DNA from: VRUE01 sp963819755
GTDB taxonomy: Bacteria > Actinomycetota > Thermoleophilia > Solirubrobacterales > 70-9
Reading direction: 5' to 3'
NCBI GenBank assembly: GCA_963819755.1
Contig: CAWFXB010000002.1
Span: forward strand, 248,001-312,000
Length of the DNA: 64,000 bases
Shown: piece by piece, positions 15,024-21,780 of the stretch
Position numbering within the stretch: position 1 is the stretch's first letter
Layout of the letters: each line of letters starts with the position of its first letter
Position numbers and translations under genes: made by a program
Notes under the pieces: generated by a model
Told to the model about the DNA's origin: nothing
Database searches by the model: none
Seen by the model: the letters and a program-made list of their open reading frames with translations, nothing else

Positions 15024-15065
15024 CTAGAAGCCAAGTGCGAACTTGGCGTCCTCGGTCATCATCTC
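15024..15065. repeat. Right attachment site (attR) within the DUF59 gene end
   Basis: 42 bases matching 4657-4698 (39 identical). It forms the last 13 codons and stop of the DUF59 gene, so integration left that gene complete, with small changes in its last residues (A/T and K/E relative to the left copy). Confidence 0.85.
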
Positions 15066-15341
15066 TGGTGACCAGGGGGGGTCGAAGACCATCTTCGGGT
15101 GGACGGCGCTTACTCCGGGGAGGTCGCCTACGAACTCCTTCATCTGCTCGGAGACCTGGGGGCCGATCGGGCAGGCCGGGGTCGTCAGCGTGAAGGTCAC
15201 GTAGACGTCCTCTTTCTCGATCTCGACGTCGTAGACGAGGCCTAGCGAAACGAAGTCGAGCCCCAACTCGGGATCGATCACCTCCTCAAGCGCCTCGATC
15301 ACATCGTCTTCGGTCAGCACTTCGGTCTGGTTCTCAGGCAT
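15024..15341 (-). CDS. DUF59/MIP18-family Fe-S cluster assembly protein (SufT-like)
   Basis: 105 residues from ATG 15341, cytoplasmic. The whole protein is one DUF59 domain: 'DVIEALEEVIDPELGLDFVSLGLVYDVEIEKEDVYVTFTLTTPACPIGPQVSEQMKEFVGDLPGV' shows the family's 'V.DPE....(I/V)..LGLVY' start and the conserved cysteine in 'TPACPIG', followed by 'FDPPWSPEMMTEDAKFALGF'. Members assist maturation of iron-sulfur proteins and often sit with suf genes; none are visible here. The start overlaps the upstream acetyltransferase stop by 8 bases. Its 3' end is the integration target of the adjacent element. Confidence 0.9.
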   Translation of the reverse strand: MPENQTEVLTEDDVIEALEEVIDPELGLDFVSLGLVYDVEIEKEDVYVTFTLTTPACPIGPQVSEQMKEFVGDLPGVSAVHPKMVFDPPWSPEMMTEDAKFALGF

Positions 15342-15906
15342 CGGCCAATGGTAACCGGGGCTGACCTCCGGGCGGTAGCGGCTCGGCCGGAGGCCCGTCG
15401 CCGGGCGGCGTCAGCTCAAGCTGCCACCAGCCGACGTCCCGCCAGGCGCCGTCCTTCCAACCGATCCGCCGGTAGACGCCGACGGGGACGAATCCCATGC
15501 TCTCGTGGAAGGCGACGCTGACCTCGTTGGGCAGGGTGATCCCGGCGCAGGCGACGCGGAAGCCCTGGTCTCGCAGCCGCTCCGCCAGCTCGCCGTAGAG
15601 CGCCCGTCCGCAGCCGGCACGGCGCTGCCCCTCCGCCACGTACACCGAGACCTCCACCGCCCAGCGATAGGCGGGACGCGAGCGGTGAGGACAGGCGTAC
15701 GCGTACCCGACCACCTCTCCCCCGCGCTCGGCGACGAGCCAGGGGTAGGTCTCTGCCATGGCGGCGATCCGCCCAGCGAACTCGGCGGGGCTGGGCGGCT
15801 CTTCCTCGAACGAGGTGGCGCCGGCTTCGACATAGGGCGCGTAGATCGCGACGCAGGCGGCGGCGTCGCGGTCGGGATCGGCGGTGCGGATTCTCGCGGG
15901 CTTCAA
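15334..15906 (-). CDS. GNAT acetyltransferase, phosphinothricin acetyltransferase-like
   Basis: 190 residues from TTG 15906. The sequence follows the PAT/Bar branch of GNAT enzymes: 'IRTADPDRDAAACVAIYAPYVEAGATSFEEEPPSPAEFAGRI', 'PWLVAERGGEVVGYAYACPHRSRPAYRWAVEVSVYVA', the acetyl-CoA binding loop 'GQRRAGCGRALYGEL', and 'GITLPNEVSVAFHESMGFVPVGVYRRIGWKDGAWRDVGWW'. Such enzymes N-acetylate small amines such as phosphinothricin or methionine sulfoximine; the actual substrate is not shown. The frame extends to 16026, but the extra part is arginine/proline noise and overlaps the divergent gene at 15936. It is coupled to the DUF59 gene. Confidence 0.88.
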   Translation of the reverse strand: MKPARIRTADPDRDAAACVAIYAPYVEAGATSFEEEPPSPAEFAGRIAAMAETYPWLVAERGGEVVGYAYACPHRSRPAYRWAVEVSVYVAEGQRRAGCGRALYGELAERLRDQGFRVACAGITLPNEVSVAFHESMGFVPVGVYRRIGWKDGAWRDVGWWQLELTPPGDGPPAEPLPPGGQPRLPLADA

Positions 15907-15935
15907 TTCTGGCCAGGAGAATAGGCTGCCGCGCC

Positions 15936-16331
15936 ATGGGCGAAAACACCGGACAGGTGCAGCGGCGGTCGATCGGCATCGTCTTCTCCGACGGCGGGCT
16001 GCTGGCGCTGAGCGCGGTGCGGCCACCGCGGTCCAGCGAGCACGGCGACGAGCAGGTGGCGGCGGTCCTCTGCGGCGCCGACGGCGCCCCGGTCGAGGTC
16101 TCCGAGGCGCTGCTCTCGACCGAGTACGGGCCCGACGGCGTGCAGCGGCGGGCGACGCTCGAGCTCTGGACCGACGGCGAAGAGGGCCAGCCGATGCGCG
16201 GCGCCGGCACCCTGATCAGCGCCGCCAAGGTGCGCCGGCCCGGGCTGACCTCGGAGATCGCCTTCTTCCGCTGGTCGGTCGAGGGACGCGAGGGCCTCGG
16301 CCACTACGAGCTGGTCCGCGCCGATGACTGA
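15936..16331 (+). CDS. Hypothetical protein
   Basis: 131 residues from ATG 15936, 30 bases from the divergent acetyltransferase start. It appears to be a single beta-rich domain: 'SIGIVFSDGGLLALSAVRPP', 'QRRATLELWTDGEEGQPMRGAGTLISAA', 'EIAFFRWSVEGREGLGHYELVRA'. No membrane segment or known catalytic motif is visible. The 3' end overlaps the start of the HAD phosphatase gene by 8 bases, so they are probably co-translated. Confidence 0.7.
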   Translation: MGENTGQVQRRSIGIVFSDGGLLALSAVRPPRSSEHGDEQVAAVLCGADGAPVEVSEALLSTEYGPDGVQRRATLELWTDGEEGQPMRGAGTLISAAKVRRPGLTSEIAFFRWSVEGREGLGHYELVRADD

Positions 16332-16965
16332 GCAGGGCAGCGGGATCACGGCGGTGATCTCCGACTTCGGCGGCGTCCTGACCACGCCCCTGATCCAGTC
16401 CTTCATGTCCTTCCAGGACCAGACCGGGATCACCACCGAAGTCCTCGGCAAGGGGATGCAGGCCGCGACCGATGCCAATGGCGACAACCCGCTCTTCGAA
16501 ATGGAGCGTGGTGAGATCACCGAGGTCGCCTTCCTGGAGAAGCTCACCGAGAGCCTCGAGCCGCTGCTCGGCCACAGGCCGGAGATGCACCGCTTCAAAG
16601 AGATCTACTTCGAGGCGCTGGACTCGAACCCGCCGATGATCGAGCTGATGCAGGAGCTGAAGGCGGCGGGCTACCGGATGGCGATGCTGACCAACAACGT
16701 CCGGGAGTGGGAGCCGCTGTGGCGGCCGATGCTCCCCGTCGACGAGATCTTCGAGACCGTCGTCGACTCCGGCTTCGTCGGCTGCCGCAAGCCCGAAGCG
16801 AAGATCTACGCGATCACGCTGGACCGGATCGGCCTGCCGGCCGAGTCCTGCCTCTTCGTCGACGACGTCCTGGTCAACTGCGAAGGCGCGGAGAAGGCCG
16901 GCATGACCGCCGTCCACTTCCAGGACAACGAGCAGGCGATCGGCGAGATCCGCGCGAAGCTGTAG
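16324..16965 (+). CDS. HAD-family hydrolase (YihX/epoxide-hydrolase-N type phosphatase)
   Basis: 213 residues from ATG 16324. HAD motifs in order: nucleophile D14 in 'ISDFGGVLTTP', Thr of motif II in 'MAMLTNNVREW', Lys of motif III in 'GCRKPEAKIYAITLDRIG', and acidic motif IV in 'CLFVDDVLVNCEGAEKAGM'. The position two after the nucleophile is Gly rather than Asp, as in YihX and the N-terminal domain of soluble epoxide hydrolase, so it belongs to that branch, whose members hydrolyse small sugar phosphates or lipid phosphates. The helical cap lies between motifs I and II (residues 25-110). It overlaps the upstream hypothetical gene. Confidence 0.87.
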   Translation: MTEQGSGITAVISDFGGVLTTPLIQSFMSFQDQTGITTEVLGKGMQAATDANGDNPLFEMERGEITEVAFLEKLTESLEPLLGHRPEMHRFKEIYFEALDSNPPMIELMQELKAAGYRMAMLTNNVREWEPLWRPMLPVDEIFETVVDSGFVGCRKPEAKIYAITLDRIGLPAESCLFVDDVLVNCEGAEKAGMTAVHFQDNEQAIGEIRAKL

Positions 16966-16972
16966 CGAAGCC

Positions 16973-17263
16973 TTACTCCGCGGGAGGGTCGACTTCGAAC
17001 CTGCCGGTCGTGGTGGTGCTGGGCTCCCACCTCAAACCATCGAGAAGCTCTTCCGCTGGAATTCCGAGCGCCCCGACGAGCTTGATAAAGGTGTCGATGC
17101 GAAGCAGGCGATCTCCGCGCTCGATCAGGCCAACCTGAGAACGGTTCAGCCCTGCGCGAATAGATAGCTCTTCCTGCGTCAGGCCCGCAGTTTTCCGGCA
17201 GCGCGCCAGGTTTTCCGCGAAGCGCTCGGCGACATCCACGCCCGGGATTGTTTCTGGACCCAC
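16973..17263 (-). CDS. XRE-family transcriptional regulator
   Basis: 96 residues from ATG 17263. It contains one helix-turn-helix of the cro/C1 type: 'FAENLARCRKTAGLTQEELSIRAGLNRSQVGLIERGDRLLRIDTFIKLVGALGIPAEELLDGL', with the diagnostic 'LTQEELS..AGL....V..IERG' core, then a short tail. No toxin or other partner is fused or adjacent on the same strand; the gene is convergent with the HAD phosphatase gene (7 bases between stops). Target unknown. Confidence 0.85.
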   Translation of the reverse strand: MGPETIPGVDVAERFAENLARCRKTAGLTQEELSIRAGLNRSQVGLIERGDRLLRIDTFIKLVGALGIPAEELLDGLRWEPSTTTTGRFEVDPPAE

Positions 17264-17369
17264 ACGCCCGATCTACAGCCGAAGCATTACTGCTGCCATA
17301 CAGGAGACAAACGTCGGGATTGATCTATGGGTACAACCAAACCTGGTCCGTCTGATTGCAGCGAGGCGC

Positions 17370-17528
17370 CTATTTCAACCAGTAACCAATAACCAATCCA
17401 ACCCACCCGGCAGCCAGCTTCTGTAATTCACCAGCGGCATTCCCATCCAGCAAGACATAGAAGCCAAAGGCAGTTAGGGCAACCGAGAGAACAGCAGCAC
17501 CGAGTAAACGAAGATTCGCCTCTGACAT
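17370..17528 (-). CDS. Very small two-pass membrane protein
   Basis: 52 residues from ATG 17528. It reads 'MSEANLRLLGAAVLSVALT' and continues to a first membrane segment ending 'FGFYVLLDG'. A short polar turn 'NAAGELQKLA' and a second segment 'GWVGLVIGYWLK' with a C-terminal lysine follow. It begins 14 bases after the stop of the coiled-coil gene at 17542-18186 on the same strand, suggesting a two-gene unit. The hydrophobic-loop-hydrophobic layout is holin-like or effector-like, but I cannot assign a family. The region is clearly lower in GC than its surroundings, and the 106 bases between this stop and the XRE gene show no gene. Confidence 0.6.
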   Translation of the reverse strand: MSEANLRLLGAAVLSVALTAFGFYVLLDGNAAGELQKLAAGWVGLVIGYWLK

Positions 17529-17541
17529 AAGCGTGTCTACG

Positions 17542-18186
17542 TTAGTTGCTCTTCGGGCTAATGCCCTTTTTGGTTCTCAATCGGCGCTCCTGCAAGGCAT
17601 AGCGGATCACGTGACTTGCCCAACGAAGCTGATTGCCAAAAAGACTCGTATAGACGGGCGAGGGAGGCGGGGGCGGCATTCGAGTTTCAACCTGAGCAGC
17701 TCCAAGCCGTTCCCGCGCCTCTTGGAGCTCTAGCTCGTGCCTCGCACGTCTCTCCCTGAGCTCTTGCTCGTGAATCTGGCGCTGTTCAAGTAACTCTTGG
17801 CGGAAGCGATCATCCTGTTCTCGCAACCCTTGAAGATGCCTCTCGCGCTGCTCCCGAGAGGTTTGCTCGGCGAGCGTCAGCGCTTGCGACGTTTCAACCT
17901 CGACCAGTTCCCCGATAGTTTCAACCATCCGGTCTGAAAGACCCCTAGTTGCTTGCTGGTTCTGCAGTACAGATTGCTGAAGGAGAATCCAACGGGACCG
18001 GTCTGGCGGGTCAAGTTGAGAGATATCAGTAACACCAGGAAAAAGGTGCGCCGCCAGGTCTCCTAATAGTTCGATCGCAGCTTTGTCGCTCGACGCTTTA
18101 AGTACCCGTTGAGAGATCAGGCGATGGGGTCGCTGAACCTCTCCGGAGGGTGCTGGTAGCCCCGATTTGGAGGGTTGCTCCGCCAC
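17542..18186 (-). CDS. Coiled-coil protein of unknown function
   Basis: 214 residues from ATG 18186. The N-terminal 60 residues are globular-like ('HRLISQRVLKASSDKAAIELLGDLAAHLFPG'). From about residue 80 to 165 there is a long charged coiled coil, rich in glutamate, arginine and glutamine, with heptad spacing of leucines ('QALTLAEQTSREQRERHLQGLREQDDRF', 'EQELRERRARHELELQ'). A proline run 'MPPPPPSP' and a basic C-terminus ('YALQERRLRTKKG') end it. It is paired with the 52-residue membrane protein downstream. No enzymatic motif was found; codon use is less GC-rich than in neighbours, consistent with acquisition. Confidence 0.65.
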   Translation of the reverse strand: MAEQPSKSGLPAPSGEVQRPHRLISQRVLKASSDKAAIELLGDLAAHLFPGVTDISQLDPPDRSRWILLQQSVLQNQQATRGLSDRMVETIGELVEVETSQALTLAEQTSREQRERHLQGLREQDDRFRQELLEQRQIHEQELRERRARHELELQEARERLGAAQVETRMPPPPPSPVYTSLFGNQLRWASHVIRYALQERRLRTKKGISPKSN

Positions 18187-18218
18187 GAAGCTAGTTTAGA
18201 CCCGCTCAGACTAGCCAG

Positions 18219-18674
18219 CTAGTTATCTGAACCGGCGCGGTCCCAGATGTAGAGCTCTACGGCCTCGACCGCAAGCTCCATCAGGCGCGGCTGGGAGAGC
18301 AGGCCGAGGACTAGCTCCAGGGCGTCGTCTTCGGTGACGCCGGCGTCGACCGCCTCCTCGCCGCGGAATCCAGCGGCGAGCTTCAGCGCCTCGCGACGGT
18401 TGTCGCCGAGCGAGCCGAAGGCGCCCATGAGGAAATCGCGGTTGGGGACCGGCTGGCCCAGCTCAAGCGAGCCGTGCCAGGCGGCGAGCATCGAGAGGTC
18501 GTGCTCGTCGAGCTCGGAGAGCGCTTTCGCGTAGTGGACCTCGAGCTCGTCGTCGGGAATCTCGTCGACCCAGGAGCGGACGGCCTCGCCGAGAAGCTGG
18601 CGGCGCGCTTCGCGGCCGATCGAGTCGGAGATTGCACGTATCGCGTCGGCTGGGTCTACGAAACAGAGGGACAT
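18219..18674 (-). CDS. Hypothetical acidic protein
   Basis: 151 residues from ATG 18674. Helical and acidic ('DDELEVHYAKALSELDEHDLSMLAAWHGSLELGQPVPNRDFLMGAFGSLGDNRREALKLAAGF', 'GVTEDDALELVLGLLSQPRLMELAVEAVELYIWDRAG'). No transmembrane segment or motif that I can name is present. It stands alone between the coiled-coil gene and the divergent AddB-like gene. The composition and lack of stops agree with a real gene of housekeeping-like codon use. Confidence 0.66.
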   Translation of the reverse strand: MSLCFVDPADAIRAISDSIGREARRQLLGEAVRSWVDEIPDDELEVHYAKALSELDEHDLSMLAAWHGSLELGQPVPNRDFLMGAFGSLGDNRREALKLAAGFRGEEAVDAGVTEDDALELVLGLLSQPRLMELAVEAVELYIWDRAGSDN

Positions 18675-18807
18675 TTGCTGCGCTCAATTTAGAGGGGCGG
18701 GAAGACGGTAAAGCGGGGGCGGGAAATGCGCCAATTGCGGCTTCCTGGCGCGGTGCGCGGCGTCGCTGGGCACGCCGGAGGCGGACCTATGCTGGCTTGC
18801 CCCGCTG

Positions 18808-21780
18808 ATGCCGCTGAAACTGATCCAAGGACCTCCCAACTCCGGTCGCGCCGACCGGATCCAGGGCCTCTTCCGCGAGGCGCTGGACCGCAACCCGGTC
18901 CTCGTCCTGCCGACGCTGGACGACGTCTTCCGCTTCGAGCGCAGCCTGCTGAAGTCCGGCGCGGCCCTCGGCGGCTCGGTGATGACCTTCGGCGAACTCT
19001 TCCGCGAGGTCGCGCGCTGCACTGGTGCGCCTTCGGGCGGGGAGCTGACCCCTGCCCAGCGCCTGGCCGCCGTTTCGGCTGGGATCGGTGCGGCGAGGGA
19101 AGGGCTGGGACCGCTGCGACGCTTCGCCGCCCGGCCCGGATTCGCGATGCCGTTCGAGCGGCTGCTCGACGAGCTGCAGAGCGCCGGCCTCGAGCCCGCC
19201 TCGCTGGAATCGGGGGCGCAGACGCTCGAGTCCTCGGCCTACCTCGGCGACCTGACCCGGCTGTTCGCCGCTTATGCCGAGGTGCGAGACGGCCTCGGCC
19301 TGGACGATGTGCACGGCATTGCCCTCGGAGCAATCGCAGCGCTGCGAGCGGCGCCGGAAGATTGGCGGGGGCGACCGGTCTTCTTCTACGAGCCAGGCGA
19401 CCTCACCCCCAACCAGAGTCGCCTGATCGAGGCGCTGAGCGCAACCGCCGAGGTGACGGTCGCCCTCCCCTACGAGGAGGACCACGCCGCGCTGGCCGCC
19501 CGGGCCCCGCTGCTGGAGGGATTGCGCGCAATGGCGACGGAGACCGAGATTCTCAGCGGCCCGGCGGAGCCGGAGCCCTTCGGCATCGACACCCTGCTCG
19601 TCCACCTTCAGCGCGAGTTCGGCCGGGTCGAGCCGGCACAACGGCCGCCCAACGCGGCGCTGGTACTGCTGCGCTCGGCAGGTGAGCGGGGTGAGGCGGA
19701 GGCGATCGGCGCCGAGGTGGCGAAGCTGATCGCCGGCGGTGCCGACCCGGCGGCAATCGCGATCGCCGTGCGCGACCCGGTGCGACGCGGGCCGCTGCTC
19801 GCGGCGGTCCTCGAGTCCTACGGCGTCGGTGTGGCGCTCGAGGCGGAGATCCCAGTCGCCGGAACTTCCGTCGGAGGCACGCTGATCGCGCTGCTCGAAG
19901 CGGAGTTCGGCAGCGCCCGCGCCGCCGGCCTGCTGCGCTTCATGCGCGGCCCCAGCGGTCTGCCCACGGCGCAGGTCGACTGGTTCGAGCGCGCCGTGCG
20001 CCGCAATCGCCTGGTAGGGGCGGCTGCGGCGCTGGCGCTGTGGGAGGAGCGATACGAGCGCCTCCCGGGCGACGTCGAGCGGGTCCGGCAGGCGGCGCGG
20101 GAGGGCCCCGGCGCCCTGGTCGCCGCCCTGGCCCGCCTTGCGGCGACCATGGCCTCGCGCCCCCTGCGCGGCGACGAGGACGGCCCAGCGCCCGGGCGCG
20201 GCGACGGCCTCGAGCTGCGCGCCGCCGCCGCGATCTCCACCACGCTCGGCGACCTGGCCGAGATCCCGCAGCTGGCGCCGCCGGCGGCGCAGCTGGCGAC
20301 GACCCTGCGCGAGCTCCGCTTCGACGCCTGGAGCGGGCCGGTCGAGGGCCGGGTGCGGATCGCCAGCCCCTACCGGCTCCGTGCCTCCCGCTTCGAGCAC
20401 GCCTTCGTCGCCTCGCTTCAGGACGGCGAGTTCCCGCGGCGTGACCGTGGCGAGGACCCGTTCCTCTCCGAAGCGCAGCGCCTCGCACTCGGCCTCGAGC
20501 CCCGGCGCGACCCCGACGCCGAGGAGCGCTACCTCTTCCACGCCTGCCTGGCCCTGCCCAACCGGCGGCTCTTCCTCTCCTATCGCGACAGCGACGAAAA
20601 CGGCGTCGCCGAACCGCGCTCGCCCTTCCTCGACGAGGTCCGCGGCCTGCTCGGACCCGCGCCGGTGGACGGGGAGACCGACACGGTCGAGGCGGAGCTG
20701 ACCATCTCCCGGGACCTGACCCGGGTGCTCCTACCACGGCATCTGGCCGCCTCGGAAGCCGAGCTGGACAGGGCCCGGAGGGCGGAGGCGGCGAGCCGTG
20801 CCCCCGGCCCCCTCTCCAACCCGGCCGTGCTCGGCGCCCTCGCCGCGGTCCCCGCTTACGGCGGCACCACCCTGGAGGGGTTCGACGTCTGCTCCTACCG
20901 CTGGTTCGTCTCGCACGAGCTCGACCCCCAGCCGCTCGACCCGGCTCCCGACCCGCTCGTCCAGGGAGGCCTGATGCACGCCGTGCTCGACCGCCTCTAT
21001 CGCGAGCGGCCGGGCGGCGACCCCCTCCCCCGCCCAGGCTCGCTCGGCGCCTGGATCGGCCGGGGGCGAGAGTTGGTCGCCGAGGTCGCGGCCGAGCGCG
21101 GCCTCGGGGCTCATCCCGCCGAGCGGGCGATCGCGCGCCGGGTCGAGGGCCTACTGGCCCGCTTCCTCGCCGACGAGGCCGGGCGCGAGACCGGCGGCTA
21201 TGAGCCCTGGCTTTTGGAGGCGGCCTTCGGCGAGGACGAGGCAGCCGATCGCCCGGTGCTCGAGATCGACGGCTGGGGCCTGCACGGAGCGATCGACCGG
21301 GTCGACCGCGCGCCCGACGGCAGCGCTCTCGTCCTCGACTACAAGCTCTCCCGCGTGGTCACCCCGCGCGAGAAGTTCGAGGAGCAGGCGAAGCTGCAAC
21401 TGCAGCTCTACCTGATCGCGGTTGCAGAGCACTGGGGCGCGGATGCGGCCGGCGGCCTCTACCACCCGTTGCGGGGGACGTCGTCGCGGCGTCCGCGAGG
21501 GGCCGTCCTCGGGGAAGCCGCGCCGCGGCTCGCCTCCTACCGCCTCTACGACAAAGACCTGGTCGACCGTGAGGGCTTCGAGGAGATGCTTGCCTACGCC
21601 CGCCGGCGCGCCGGGGAGATCGTCGCCCGCATGCGCAGCGGCGAGATCCGCCGCGACCCAGGGCCGCGCCACGGCCTGCGCGGGCACGACGTCTGCCCCA
21701 CCTTCTGCGAGTTCGCGCCGATCTGCCGCCGCGACCGGGCGGCCGCAGACGCCGAGGACGAGAAGTGGGAGGAGCGGTGA
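18808..21780 (+). CDS. AddB-like PD-(D/E)XK nuclease/inactivated helicase subunit
   Basis: 990 residues from ATG 18808. The role is DNA double-strand-end resection together with the UvrD-type partner encoded next. The N-terminus 'LIQGPPNSGRADRIQGLF' is a degenerate Walker A (the lysine is Arg), and the middle has helicase-fold segments ('RPVFFYEPGDLTPNQSRLIEAL', 'RIASPYRLRASRFEHAFVASLQDGEFP'). The C-terminal nuclease shows 'LHGAIDRVDRAPDGSALVLDYKLSRVV', with catalytic Asp...Asp-Tyr-Lys. Cysteines for an iron-sulfur cluster flank it: one in 'FDVCSYRWFV' and three in 'CPTFCEFAPIC'. The stop overlaps the start of the helicase gene (GTGA). AddB is the closest model; the exact family name is uncertain. 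Confidence 0.82.
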   Translation: MPLKLIQGPPNSGRADRIQGLFREALDRNPVLVLPTLDDVFRFERSLLKSGAALGGSVMTFGELFREVARCTGAPSGGELTPAQRLAAVSAGIGAAREGLGPLRRFAARPGFAMPFERLLDELQSAGLEPASLESGAQTLESSAYLGDLTRLFAAYAEVRDGLGLDDVHGIALGAIAALRAAPEDWRGRPVFFYEPGDLTPNQSRLIEALSATAEVTVALPYEEDHAALAARAPLLEGLRAMATETEILSGPAEPEPFGIDTLLVHLQREFGRVEPAQRPPNAALVLLRSAGERGEAEAIGAEVAKLIAGGADPAAIAIAVRDPVRRGPLLAAVLESYGVGVALEAEIPVAGTSVGGTLIALLEAEFGSARAAGLLRFMRGPSGLPTAQVDWFERAVRRNRLVGAAAALALWEERYERLPGDVERVRQAAREGPGALVAALARLAATMASRPLRGDEDGPAPGRGDGLELRAAAAISTTLGDLAEIPQLAPPAAQLATTLRELRFDAWSGPVEGRVRIASPYRLRASRFEHAFVASLQDGEFPRRDRGEDPFLSEAQRLALGLEPRRDPDAEERYLFHACLALPNRRLFLSYRDSDENGVAEPRSPFLDEVRGLLGPAPVDGETDTVEAELTISRDLTRVLLPRHLAASEAELDRARRAEAASRAPGPLSNPAVLGALAAVPAYGGTTLEGFDVCSYRWFVSHELDPQPLDPAPDPLVQGGLMHAVLDRLYRERPGGDPLPRPGSLGAWIGRGRELVAEVAAERGLGAHPAERAIARRVEGLLARFLADEAGRETGGYEPWLLEAAFGEDEAADRPVLEIDGWGLHGAIDRVDRAPDGSALVLDYKLSRVVTPREKFEEQAKLQLQLYLIAVAEHWGADAAGGLYHPLRGTSSRRPRGAVLGEAAPRLASYRLYDKDLVDREGFEEMLAYARRRAGEIVARMRSGEIRRDPGPRHGLRGHDVCPTFCEFAPICRRDRAAADAEDEKWEER

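Larger units (their letters stand above)
4657..15065. mobile_element. Integrative mobilizable element inserted at the 3' end of a DUF59 gene
   Basis: About 10.4 kb bounded by direct repeats 4657-4698 and 15024-15065 (39 of 42 bases identical). The right repeat is the 3' end of the intact DUF59 gene (15024-15341). The left repeat encodes the same protein ending, 'EMMTEDTEFALGF' against 'EMMTEDAKFALGF', with no gene body attached. Inside are a tyrosine integrase (12788-13930), an excisionase-like HTH protein, a MobF relaxase (9100-12102) and cargo. There is no coupling protein or type IV secretion gene, so it would need a helper for transfer. Near each end is a second, 25-base repeat suited to integrase arm binding (4745-4769, 14947-14971). 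Integration into the end of a protein gene, restoring its last residues, is known for tyrosine-integrase elements; this particular target is an inference from the repeats. Confidence 0.85.

Noticed and set aside
15024..15065. A tRNA gene as the integration target
   Set aside because: The repeat is the end of a protein gene; no cloverleaf can be formed from it.
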